DNA of 64,000 bases, from contig NZ_POSP01000003.1 of assembly GCF_002885975.1 (NCBI RefSeq), positions 2,542,001 through 2,606,000 on the forward strand, given 5' to 3'. This stretch comes from Paucibacter aquatile. Lineage in GTDB: Bacteria > Pseudomonadota > Gammaproteobacteria > Burkholderiales > Burkholderiaceae_C. How positions within the stretch are numbered: the first letter of the stretch is position 1; each line of letters opens with the position of its first letter. Positions 52,897 to 61,083 of the stretch are shown one piece after another. The notes under the pieces were generated by a model. The model did no database searches and was not told where the DNA came from. It saw only the letters and a program-made list of their open reading frames with translations. The position numbers and the translations under genes were made by a program.

Positions 52897-55800
52897 ATGA
52901 ACACGATCCGACCGCACCGCCTTGCCCTCACCCGCCTCGCCCTGGCCCTCGTACCCGCGCTGAGCACCTTCCAGGTCGCCCCGACCCAGGCGGCCGTGGT
53001 GCGCTGGGTGGGTACCCATGGCGATGTCTGGAGCCTGGGCTCGAACTGGAGCGGCAACGCCCTGCCCGGCCCTCTGGACGCGGTCGACCTGGGCGCATTC
53101 AACACCCTGATCAACAGCCCGGTGGCGGTCTCCAGCGTGAGCGGCACCGGCACCCTGCGCATCTTCGGCTTTGGCAACAACGGCCTGAGCCTGAGCGGCG
53201 ACAGCGCGCTGGGCGGCCTGACCCTGGACGACGGCACCTTCAGCAGCAGCGCCAGCACCGTGATCTCGGGCCAGCTGCTGTGGCGCCAGGGGAATATCAG
53301 CGGCAGTGGGCTGACCCGCGTGAGCGGCGCCGCCACCCTGGACCTGGCCGGCGGCGGCGTGCTCAGCGGCGGCCACACCCTGCTGCTCCAGGGCAGCAGC
53401 CAGGTCCGCACCGAAGGGTTCAACAGCTTCAATGCGCTGGGCATCAGCAGCAATGCCCGCCTGGTCAATGCCGGCTCCTGGCTGGACCTGAGCCGCGCCA
53501 ACACCTCGTACACCAACCCGGTCGTCGGCAGCCTCGGCCATTTCGACAACCAGGGCAACTTCACCAAGGCCACGGCCACGGCCACCACCTTCGAACGCGG
53601 CGTCCAGTTCAACAACAGCGGCAGCGTGCATGTGGCGGCCGGCCTGCTGCGCCTGGCCGGCGGCGGCAGCAGTGACAGTGGCGGCAGCTTCCATGTGGCC
53701 GAGGGCGCCAGCCTGGTCTTCGGTTCGGGCGTGGCCGGCAGCAACACCGCGCCCAATTTCACCCTGGGCCCGGCCCTGAGCAGCGCCGGCACGGTGAAGC
53801 TCGACTTCGATGGCAGTGTGACGGCAGCGCAGGGCCTGCAGCTGGCGGGACGCACCGTGGTCGAAGGGCGCATGCGCCTGGACGGCGCCAGCAGCTTTAC
53901 CGACCTGAGCCTCAGCGGCATCGGCAGCATCAGCCAATCGGCAGCCCAAGTCGTGACGGGAACTTTGAACTGGTCGGGCGGCGGCCTCAATGGCCCAGGC
54001 AGCACCCGCTCGACCGGCGTGCTGCAGCTGGGCAGCGACTTCAAGCAGATGAACGCAGGCCATCTGCTGATCGCCGCCGGCACGACCGAGCAATCGGTGC
54101 GTGGCCAGATCCGCATGTTCGACAGCGCGCGCATCCTGAACCTGGGCAGCTGGAAGGACCAGGCCAATGGCGACACCTTCATCTCCGGCGGCCGCTTCGA
54201 CAACGAGGGCGTGTTCACCAAAACCACCCACACCCGCACCGTACTGGGCGGCTCGGGCGGGGTGTTCAACAACAGCGGCACGGTGAACCTCCAGGCCGGC
54301 ACCCTGCACCTGTTCAATGCCTTCAACAACCAAGGCCTGATCCAGATCGCCGGCGGCGCCAGGCTGCAAAGCGATCACGCCAGCTTTGCCAATGCCGGCA
54401 CCTTGGCCGGCAGCGGCGCGGTGCAGGCGCTGGAGAGCTTGAGCAACACCGGCACCCTGGCGCCCGGCGGCCTGGGGCAGCGGGGCCAGCTGAGCCTGCA
54501 GGGCGCGTTGGAACAAAGCGGTCGCCTGCTGCTGGACATCGGCCGTAGCGAGGCCGATCTGCTGGCCGTCAGCGGCGGCGTCAACTTGGGCGGCACGCTG
54601 CAGTTCGCTGTGGCCAGCGGCGAGCGCCTGGCACGGGGCAGCGAGTTCACCGTCATGAGCTGGGGCGAGCGCCGCAACAACAGCCAGTTCGACAGCCTGG
54701 ACTTCAGCCAGGCCTCGGGCTACCGCTTCGCCACCCGCTACGACACCCGCAGCCTGAGCGTGACAGTCACCGCCATCCCCTTCGTCTGGACCGGGGCCCC
54801 CAGCGGCGGCTTCTGGGACGTGGTCAACAACTGGAACCAGGGCCAGGATGGCCTGCCGCAAGCGGGCGACACCGTCCTGCTGGGCGGCGCCGACACGCGC
54901 ATCCGCAGCGTCCATTCGGTGGGCGAGCTCAGCGGCAACGGCAGCCTGCGCCTGGAGGGCGGCGGCCACCTGCTGATCAGTGGCCCCGGCCGCATCGGCG
55001 GCCTGGCTCTGCAGCAGGGCGATCTCAGCAACAGCGGCCAGCTCGTGGCCACCGGGGCGAGCAGCTGGACCAGCACCACCCTGCGCGGCCCAGGGCTCAC
55101 GCGCATCGAGGGGCCGCTGGCCATCAGCGGCAGTGACTTCGATGGCACCCCCATCGTGCGCAGCAACCACACCCTGACCCTGGCCGGCAGCACCACCTTC
55201 ACTGGCCGGCGCGGCCTCTCGGTGGGCGATGGCGCCACGCTGATCAACGAGGGCAGCTGGGTCGACCAGGCGCCGGCCAACACCACCCTGGGCAACTTCA
55301 ACGGTGGCATCGGCCGCTTCATCAACCAGGGCAGCTTCACCAAGGCCTCGGGCACGAACACGCTGATTGGCGAAGGCTCGACGCTGCTGTTCGAGAACAC
55401 CGGCCGCATCAATGTCGACGCTGGCTATCTGCGCCTCAGCGGCAGCCGGGTCAGCAGCACCGGCACGGTGAACATCGCCGCCGGCGCCGAGTTCAGCGTG
55501 GTGAGCCAGGATGCCACCCTGGGCGGCAGCGTGTTCAACGAGGGCACGCTGAGCCTGGACGGCGGCACTCTCGCCATCGCAGGCGACCTGCTTGTGCAGG
55601 GCGGCGGCCTGACGCGAGTGAAAAGCATCGTCAACAACGACAGCGCCTTGCGCATCGCCGGCAGCGTCGACTGGCATGAGTCGACCTTGCGCGGCAGCGG
55701 CAGCACCCGCATGGACGGCCCGGTCATGCTGATCGGCGACCGCAGCCGAGGCGTGCTCGGGGGGCAAACCGTGGAACTGACGGGCACCACCAGGCAGGCC

Positions 55801-57210
55801 GGCACGGGCGGCCTCAGCATCGGCCAAGGCGCGCGCGTGCGCAATCTCGGCACCTGGCTGGACGACGCCCCCGGCCGTGTGAGCATCGGCAACTTCAATG
55901 GCGGCGCCGCCGGTCAATTTGACAACGTCGGCATTTTCATCAAGACCTCGACCTTCGTCACCGAAATCGGCAACGGCCTGGTGCTGAACAACACCGGCAC
56001 GATCAACATCAATGCCGGCACCCTGCGCATCAGCGACAACGCCAGCCTCACGGCAGGGCAGATCCAGATCGCCAGTGGCGCCCTGCTCGACCTGGCCCGC
56101 GGCAACATCGCACTCAAGGGTACGGTTCAGAACGCGGGCACCTTGGCCCTGAGCGGCGCCACGGTGCAGGTGACGGACAGCGCCACCGTGCAAGGTGGCC
56201 TGACGACGCTCAACAGCAGCACGCTCAACAGCACCGGCCACCTTGTGCTGAGCGGCAACACCGAATGGCTCACCGCCACCCTGACCGGCAGTGGCAGCAC
56301 AAGGATGGAAGGCGCCGTCACGCTGTCGGGCAGCAACGGCCGCAGCCTGACCGGCGGCCACACGCTGGAGCTGACCGGCAGTACCACGCAGACCGGCAGC
56401 GGCAGCCTCAACACCGGCGGCGGTGCTCGGCTGGTCAACCTCGGCAGCTGGGTCGAGGCGGCAAACGGCAACGTCAGCTTGGGCAACTTCGCCGGCGGTG
56501 CGCTCAGTCGTTTCGACAACGTCGGCAGCTTCACCAAGACCTCGGCCTTCGTCACCGACATCGGCAACGGCCTGGTGCTGAACAACACCGGCACCATCAA
56601 GGTCAATGCAGGCACGCTGCGCATCAGCCAGGCCTTCAACAACCAAGGCCAGCTGAACGTGGCGGCCGGCGCGGAAGTTGCCAGCTCCGTCGTGGACTTT
56701 GCCAACGCCGGCACGCTGGCCGGCGACGGCACGGTTCGCACGGTCGGCTCAGCGTTCAGCCTGAGCAATACAGGCATCTTGGCGGCCGGCGGCCTGAACG
56801 ACGCGGGCACGCTGAACCTCTTGGGTGGCCTGACGCAGCAAACCGGCGGCATCTTTCTGGTCGACCTGGGCAGCACGGCGGCCGGCGGTTTTGATGTGCT
56901 CACCGTCAGCGGCGCAGCCTCGCTGACCGGCACCCTGGCCGTGAACCTGCTGCACGGCGCGCACTTCAATGTGGGCGACAGCTTCACCGTGATGACCTGG
57001 AACCAGCGCCTGAACAACAGCCAGTTCGCCAACCTGGACCTGACGCAGGCCGGCGGCTACGGCTTCGCGACCGAGTACGGCGCCAACAGCCTGACGCTGC
57101 GGGTGACAACGGCCGTGCCCGAGCCGGGCAGCTGGGCGCTGATGGGGCTGGGCCTCTTGGGCGTGGCGGCGCTGCGGCAGCGCCGCCGCTGTGACGAAGG
57201 CCAGGCCTGA
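52897..57210 (+). CDS. Large repeat-rich PEP-CTERM surface protein
   Basis: A 1437-residue exported protein. A signal peptide (about residues 1-33, ending PTQAA) and a C-terminal PEP-CTERM tag (VPEPGSWALMG, hydrophobic helix, RQRRR) predict exosortase sorting to the cell surface. The body is an internal duplication: each half starts with a Trp-rich WSLGSNW/WDVVNNW unit and ends with FTVMSW or FTVMTW plus a NNSQF segment. In between, about five copies of a 65-70-residue beta unit recur (patterns LGSW, RFDN.G.FTK, NNTGTI...AGTLRI), like autotransporter passenger repeats. It is low in Cys and Lys. An adhesin or matrix role is inference. Confidence 0.85.
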   Translation: MNTIRPHRLALTRLALALVPALSTFQVAPTQAAVVRWVGTHGDVWSLGSNWSGNALPGPLDAVDLGAFNTLINSPVAVSSVSGTGTLRIFGFGNNGLSLSGDSALGGLTLDDGTFSSSASTVISGQLLWRQGNISGSGLTRVSGAATLDLAGGGVLSGGHTLLLQGSSQVRTEGFNSFNALGISSNARLVNAGSWLDLSRANTSYTNPVVGSLGHFDNQGNFTKATATATTFERGVQFNNSGSVHVAAGLLRLAGGGSSDSGGSFHVAEGASLVFGSGVAGSNTAPNFTLGPALSSAGTVKLDFDGSVTAAQGLQLAGRTVVEGRMRLDGASSFTDLSLSGIGSISQSAAQVVTGTLNWSGGGLNGPGSTRSTGVLQLGSDFKQMNAGHLLIAAGTTEQSVRGQIRMFDSARILNLGSWKDQANGDTFISGGRFDNEGVFTKTTHTRTVLGGSGGVFNNSGTVNLQAGTLHLFNAFNNQGLIQIAGGARLQSDHASFANAGTLAGSGAVQALESLSNTGTLAPGGLGQRGQLSLQGALEQSGRLLLDIGRSEADLLAVSGGVNLGGTLQFAVASGERLARGSEFTVMSWGERRNNSQFDSLDFSQASGYRFATRYDTRSLSVTVTAIPFVWTGAPSGGFWDVVNNWNQGQDGLPQAGDTVLLGGADTRIRSVHSVGELSGNGSLRLEGGGHLLISGPGRIGGLALQQGDLSNSGQLVATGASSWTSTTLRGPGLTRIEGPLAISGSDFDGTPIVRSNHTLTLAGSTTFTGRRGLSVGDGATLINEGSWVDQAPANTTLGNFNGGIGRFINQGSFTKASGTNTLIGEGSTLLFENTGRINVDAGYLRLSGSRVSSTGTVNIAAGAEFSVVSQDATLGGSVFNEGTLSLDGGTLAIAGDLLVQGGGLTRVKSIVNNDSALRIAGSVDWHESTLRGSGSTRMDGPVMLIGDRSRGVLGGQTVELTGTTRQAGTGGLSIGQGARVRNLGTWLDDAPGRVSIGNFNGGAAGQFDNVGIFIKTSTFVTEIGNGLVLNNTGTININAGTLRISDNASLTAGQIQIASGALLDLARGNIALKGTVQNAGTLALSGATVQVTDSATVQGGLTTLNSSTLNSTGHLVLSGNTEWLTATLTGSGSTRMEGAVTLSGSNGRSLTGGHTLELTGSTTQTGSGSLNTGGGARLVNLGSWVEAANGNVSLGNFAGGALSRFDNVGSFTKTSAFVTDIGNGLVLNNTGTIKVNAGTLRISQAFNNQGQLNVAAGAEVASSVVDFANAGTLAGDGTVRTVGSAFSLSNTGILAAGGLNDAGTLNLLGGLTQQTGGIFLVDLGSTAAGGFDVLTVSGAASLTGTLAVNLLHGAHFNVGDSFTVMTWNQRLNNSQFANLDLTQAGGYGFATEYGANSLTLRVTTAVPEPGSWALMGLGLLGVAALRQRRRCDEGQA

Positions 57211-57231
57211 GCCTGAAACGCGCTCATCGAC

Positions 57232-57639
57232 TCAGCCGCGCTGCCCCGGCCGCTCCATCGCCACCTCGGAGCGGCTGAAGCCGATCTTCTCGTAGAAGCC
57301 GGCCACGCCCTCGCGGCCGGCGCGCAGCACCCAGGTCATCTCCGGGCGCTCACCGATGGCCTGCTGGACCAGGGCCCGGCCCACGCCACGCCCGCGCCAA
57401 GCGGCATCGACCACCAGCATGGAGATGTAGCCATTGAAGATGCCATCGGTGAGGGCGCGCAGAAAGCCGATCACGCGGGCCTGATCGCCCTCGCCTTGCA
57501 CGGCCACCAGCGCCAGCTGCGACTGGCTCAGCAAACGGGCGAACAGCGCCGGATCGGCCACGCGCGAGGCCCAGCCATTGGCGGCCAGCAAGGCGCGGGC
57601 GGCCTCGTGCTCTTCAAGCCGGATGGGGCGGATCTCCAT
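57232..57639 (-). CDS. GNAT family N-acetyltransferase
   Basis: A compact 135-residue acetyltransferase beginning MEIRPIRLEEHEAARALLA. The core strand pair is GYISMLVVDAAWRGRGVGRALV with the acetyl-CoA loop, and the short C-terminal GVAGFYEKIGFSRSE closes it. The size and tail resemble PanZ/YhbS-like single-domain GNATs. It starts 19 bases after the secreted-protein gene on the same strand, so the two are probably one transcript. It converges on the PEP-CTERM gene. Confidence 0.8.
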   Translation of the reverse strand: MEIRPIRLEEHEAARALLAANGWASRVADPALFARLLSQSQLALVAVQGEGDQARVIGFLRALTDGIFNGYISMLVVDAAWRGRGVGRALVQQAIGERPEMTWVLRAGREGVAGFYEKIGFSRSEVAMERPGQRG

Positions 57640-57658
57640 CACGCGAAGCAGATGCGGC

Positions 57659-58285
57659 TCAGTCAAAACGCAGCTGCAGCATGCGCGGCGATTCGTGGGC
57701 CATATGGCCCACCGGCGGCAGGCCGGTGAAGAACAGGCAGATCGAGGCGTAGGGGTACTGGGCCAAGGGCAGCATGGGTGTGTCCTTGTAGTTGCGGTGC
57801 AGCAGGATCTCGCGGATCTCGCGCGTGGCGCGCAGGGTCTTGTCGGCACCGGGCTTCAGAACCTGGAAGCTGTGGGTGCCGGCCTCGGGCTCTTCGGACC
57901 AGGCCTGGGCGCTGTTGTCGCCCGACTTGATGGCGCCGGGTCCGTTGACAAGCAGAAAGAGATTGTCCTCAGGCTTCTCGCTCTCCGAGGCCAGGGCATC
58001 GGGCCGGATCACGGCGGCGATCTGGGCCTTGGTCTTCAGGCCGGCGAAATCGGCGCAATCGTGGCTGGCCAGGACCGCATAGCCCAGATCAGCCGGGCCG
58101 TTGAAGATCAGGGAAAACGGCGACTTCTTCAGGCGCAGCTCGCTCGCCTCAGGCAAGACCTGACCGCCTTGTTCGACGGACACCGACCAGACCGCCGGCG
58201 CGGCGAGCGCCGGCAAGGCCAGGAAAGAACACAGCCCGGCCACGCAGGCCAGCGAACGCAGGGACGAGAGGCGCACAGATTTCAT
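57659..58285 (-). CDS. Secreted protein of unknown function
   Basis: A 208-residue protein with a clear signal peptide (SLACVAGLCSFLALPALAA). I recognise no domain. The mature part starts WSVSVEQGGQVLPEASELRL and looks beta-rich, with two Cys (CADF and the ICLFF segment) that could pair in the periplasm. A copy of the recurrent 13-base word codes GQVL here (58153-58165). It is followed closely by a GNAT gene. Confidence 0.6.
   Translation of the reverse strand: MKSVRLSSLRSLACVAGLCSFLALPALAAPAVWSVSVEQGGQVLPEASELRLKKSPFSLIFNGPADLGYAVLASHDCADFAGLKTKAQIAAVIRPDALASESEKPEDNLFLLVNGPGAIKSGDNSAQAWSEEPEAGTHSFQVLKPGADKTLRATREIREILLHRNYKDTPMLPLAQYPYASICLFFTGLPPVGHMAHESPRMLQLRFD
58153..58165 (-). repeat. 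Recurrent 13-base word GGTCAGGTCTTGC, copy 6
   Basis: Lies inside the secreted-protein gene, in sense, coding Gly-Gln-Val-Leu. Confidence 0.7.
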
Positions 58286-58437
58286 CGCAACAGAAAGCAG
58301 GAGAAGGGTTGATCAAGGAAACAAAAAGGGAGAGCACGGCCGCGCTGCTGCCGGCCGGGCCATGCGGGAGCTGAGGGAGCGGGCGTCGTAGAGTCGCTGC
58401 GCGCTCAGCCCGCCCGCTGGCAGGCGGTCGGGCCTTC

Positions 58438-58480
58438 GATCGGCGTCGGACAAGCCACTTGGCTTGTCCTCGGTCCGATC
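58438..58480. terminator. Long hairpin between M14 peptidase and secreted-protein genes
   Basis: A perfect 10-bp stem, GGACAAGCCA with TGGCTTGTCC (58448-58457/58460-58469), has a 2-base loop and is enclosed by GATCGG/CCGATC (58438-58443/58475-58480). It directly follows the M14 gene stop on the minus strand. There is no T run; it may be a terminator, an RNA-stabilising hairpin or an operator. Confidence 0.5.
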
Positions 58481-60184
58481 TCAGTCAAGCACCACCTCGG
58501 TTCGCACCGTGCCGGCGCGCTCGGCGCTGGCGGTGAGGGCCAGGCGGGTGCCCTTGGGGGCGCGCACCACCCACTCGCCGATGGCGCGGTCGGCGGTGAG
58601 TTCGCGGCTGGACAGGAAGGCGAGCTGCGAGCTCTTGGGCGCATGGCCTTCCAGCTGCGGGCCTTCCATGCGCTCCTTGCCGCTGACCAGGCTGACGGTG
58701 GGGTCGGCCGGGGGCAGGTGGATCTCGAACATCACGCCGCGCACGACCTTGCGTTCGAGCGCGCGCTTGGTGACGTAGGCGGGCAGGTAGCCGCTGTTGG
58801 CCACGGCCATGCGGATGCGCCAGCTGTCGGGGCCGAGGGCGCGCACTTCCGTGCGCAGCAGCTCCAGCTTGGGCAGGCTGAGCGCGATCTGGTTCATCCA
58901 GGCCGGGAAGCGGGCGGCCTCGCGCTCGCGCAGGGCGGGTGGCGGGTTGCGCCAGTAGTTCATCTTGTCCCAGCCGCCGATCTCGACCTGGCCCAGCTGC
59001 GGGTGCAGAAAGGGCTTCCAGTCCACATGGGCCTGGCCGCCGCATTGCTCATCGCTCCACTTGAGCAGCTTGAGGTCGTCCTCGACGGGATGGTCGCGGT
59101 ACCAGTCGATCCATTTGTAGCCCTCGATGCCGGCTTCCTTGTTGGGCGACCAGAGCTCCACCACCCAGAACAGGGCGCCCAAGTGCTCATAGACCCAGTC
59201 TTGCGTGCCGGTGATGACTTCCTTGGGGTGGTACTTGAAATCGTGCCAGATGCTGATGGCGGGGTAGCCGCTGAGCTTCTCGCCCAGGGCCGAGAAGCGT
59301 TGGTAGCTCCACAGGTCCTCGGGAATCATGTCCTCATCGCTCTGCGTGCCCATGGGCCGCAGGATGACGCCGCTGTGGGTGTGGAAGCTGATGGCGGCGC
59401 CGATGTTCGGGTGGCTGCTGATGAACTCCACCATGGCCCGCACCTCGGGCTCGCTGGTCGGGAAGGGGCCGGCGCCCAGCTGCTTGTACTCCTGCCGCCA
59501 CTCGCTGGGGAAGTTGCGGTTCAGGTCCAGGCCTTCGCGGTCCTTGTTGACGGTGACGGTGAGGCCATCGTGGTTCTTGATGAAGCCCTCGGGGATCAGG
59601 CGGAAGTAATCGCCGCCGAACTCGCCGGGTTCGCGCGCCACCATCAGGCGCGGCTCGGTCGGGTGTTTTTTGTAAGTGCCATGCGGGTCGGGCACGCGCA
59701 TGCTGAGGATGCGGCCGTCGCCGTCCACGTCTTCCGGCGTCAGGCCATCGACCGGGTGTTCGTCGTAGGGGTAAGGCCGGGTGCTGGAGCGGATATGGCG
59801 GGGCCGGTCGGCCAGGGCCAGCTCGGCGCCATCGGGGTTGAGGCGCGGCACCATGTAGATGACGCGGCTGTCGAGCAGATAGGTGATCTGCGGGTCGACC
59901 GCGAAACCGCTGAGCAGCTGGTGCAGGTAGTAGAGGCAGGTGGTCGAGGCGGTCAGCTCGGCGGCGTGGATGTTGCCGTCCAGCCAGAAGGCGGGCTTGT
60001 CGATGTCGGCGCCGCTGGCGGTATTGGTCAGCACCAGCACCCAGATGTCGCGGCCCTCATGGCTGCGGCCGATGGAGCGCACCGAGACCAGATTGGGCCG
60101 GGCTTCGGCGTAGGCAAACAGCAGCTCGGTCAGCGCGTCGTAGCGGTAGAACTCGTCAAACTTCGGGGTGGGCAAGGCGGCCAT
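58481..60184 (-). CDS. M14 family zinc carboxypeptidase
   Basis: A 567-residue peptidase of the M14 family. The first zinc pair is His73 and Glu76 in DGNIHAAE, the second His lies in ISFHTHSG, and the catalytic Glu in WVVELWSPNKEAG. A long C-terminal beta region (about residues 430-567; WRIRMAVANSGYLPAYVTKRA) follows. Numbering starts at ATG 60184, which is supported by conserved sequence just after it. No signal peptide is evident from this start, so a cytosolic place is likely. Its specificity is unknown. Confidence 0.88.
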   Translation of the reverse strand: MAALPTPKFDEFYRYDALTELLFAYAEARPNLVSVRSIGRSHEGRDIWVLVLTNTASGADIDKPAFWLDGNIHAAELTASTTCLYYLHQLLSGFAVDPQITYLLDSRVIYMVPRLNPDGAELALADRPRHIRSSTRPYPYDEHPVDGLTPEDVDGDGRILSMRVPDPHGTYKKHPTEPRLMVAREPGEFGGDYFRLIPEGFIKNHDGLTVTVNKDREGLDLNRNFPSEWRQEYKQLGAGPFPTSEPEVRAMVEFISSHPNIGAAISFHTHSGVILRPMGTQSDEDMIPEDLWSYQRFSALGEKLSGYPAISIWHDFKYHPKEVITGTQDWVYEHLGALFWVVELWSPNKEAGIEGYKWIDWYRDHPVEDDLKLLKWSDEQCGGQAHVDWKPFLHPQLGQVEIGGWDKMNYWRNPPPALREREAARFPAWMNQIALSLPKLELLRTEVRALGPDSWRIRMAVANSGYLPAYVTKRALERKVVRGVMFEIHLPPADPTVSLVSGKERMEGPQLEGHAPKSSQLAFLSSRELTADRAIGEWVVRAPKGTRLALTASAERAGTVRTEVVLD

Positions 60185-60284
60185 GGCTGCTCGTGGAGGT
60201 ACGGGTGCGGGCCATTGTGCCGAAAGCCCCGAGGCCCTGGCCCCGGGACTGACCCTGCCACGGCGCCTCACCTCGCCCCGGGGC

Positions 60285-61061
60285 TCACTGCCCCTTGAAC
60301 AAGCCCTGGAACTGGCGCGAGACCGGCAGCTTCTCCTCGCGGCCTTTGAGCGTGATGTGCATGGAGTTTTCGTCCACGCGCACGGCGCTGGCGATGTGGC
60401 GGCTGTTGACCAGCACGCTGCGGTGCACCTGCCAGAACAGCTCGGTGTCCAGCGTGGTCAGCAGCTCCTTGAGCGGGGTGCGGATCAGCGCGTCGCCGCC
60501 GTCGAACACCACCCGGGTGTAGCGGTTGTCGCTCTCGAAAAAGATCACGTCCTCGGGGGCGATCAGCTTGATCTCGCGGCCCAGCGAGGCCTGGATGGGC
60601 TTGGGCTTGGGGGCCGCCACGGCGGGCAGCAGCTGCTTGAGCAGGGCATTCAGATCGGGGCCGCTGCCGCCGTCTTTTTGCAGGCGCGCCTTGAGCCGCT
60701 CGATGGCCTGGCCCAGGCGGGCATCGTCCACCGGCTTCATCACGTAATCGACCGCCCCGGCATCGAAGGCCGAGAGCGCATGGTCGCCAAAAGCGGTGAC
60801 GAAGACCACCTGCGGCGGGCTGGCGGTGGCGGCCATGCGGCGGGCCACCTCGATGCCGTTCAGGCCCGGCATGCGGATGTCCAGAAAGCAGACCTGGGGC
60901 TCATGGGCCAGGAAGTCGTCCCAGGCATCGACGCCATGCTCGCTGGCGGCCACGATCTGCAGCTCGGGCCAGAGGCGCTGCAGCGCGGCGCGCAGTTGCT
61001 CGCGCGGGCCTTCTTCATCGTCGGCGATGAGGGCGGTGATGGCAGATTTGGCGATGTTCAT
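60285..61061 (-). CDS. LytTR family response regulator
   Basis: A 258-residue regulator. The receiver (about residues 8-125) has the acidic pair in LIADDEE, phospho-acceptor Asp61 in CFLDIRMPG and Lys in YVMKPVDD. The DNA-binding LytTR domain (about 155-258) shows IFFESDNRYTRVVF, FWQVHRSVLVNSRHI and LPVSRQFQGLF. It is the last gene of a four-gene unit: three LytS-type kinases are transcribed just before it, 22 bases upstream. Related pairs control virulence, competence or exopolysaccharide genes; the targets are unknown. Confidence 0.92.
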   Translation of the reverse strand: MNIAKSAITALIADDEEGPREQLRAALQRLWPELQIVAASEHGVDAWDDFLAHEPQVCFLDIRMPGLNGIEVARRMAATASPPQVVFVTAFGDHALSAFDAGAVDYVMKPVDDARLGQAIERLKARLQKDGGSGPDLNALLKQLLPAVAAPKPKPIQASLGREIKLIAPEDVIFFESDNRYTRVVFDGGDALIRTPLKELLTTLDTELFWQVHRSVLVNSRHIASAVRVDENSMHITLKGREEKLPVSRQFQGLFKGQ

Positions 61062-61083
61062 CGAAAGTCCTCGCAGGGTTTCA

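Noticed and set aside
50021..56646. Open frames of 950 and 1348 codons opposite the AAA regulator and PEP-CTERM genes
   Set aside because: Low-complexity Ala/Gly/Gln-rich products without motifs; the plus-strand genes have clear Walker boxes and a sorting signal.
53300..57000. Repeated DNA in the large surface-protein gene as a possible CRISPR or satellite
   Set aside because: Repeats are long, degenerate and in frame, so they are protein repeats.
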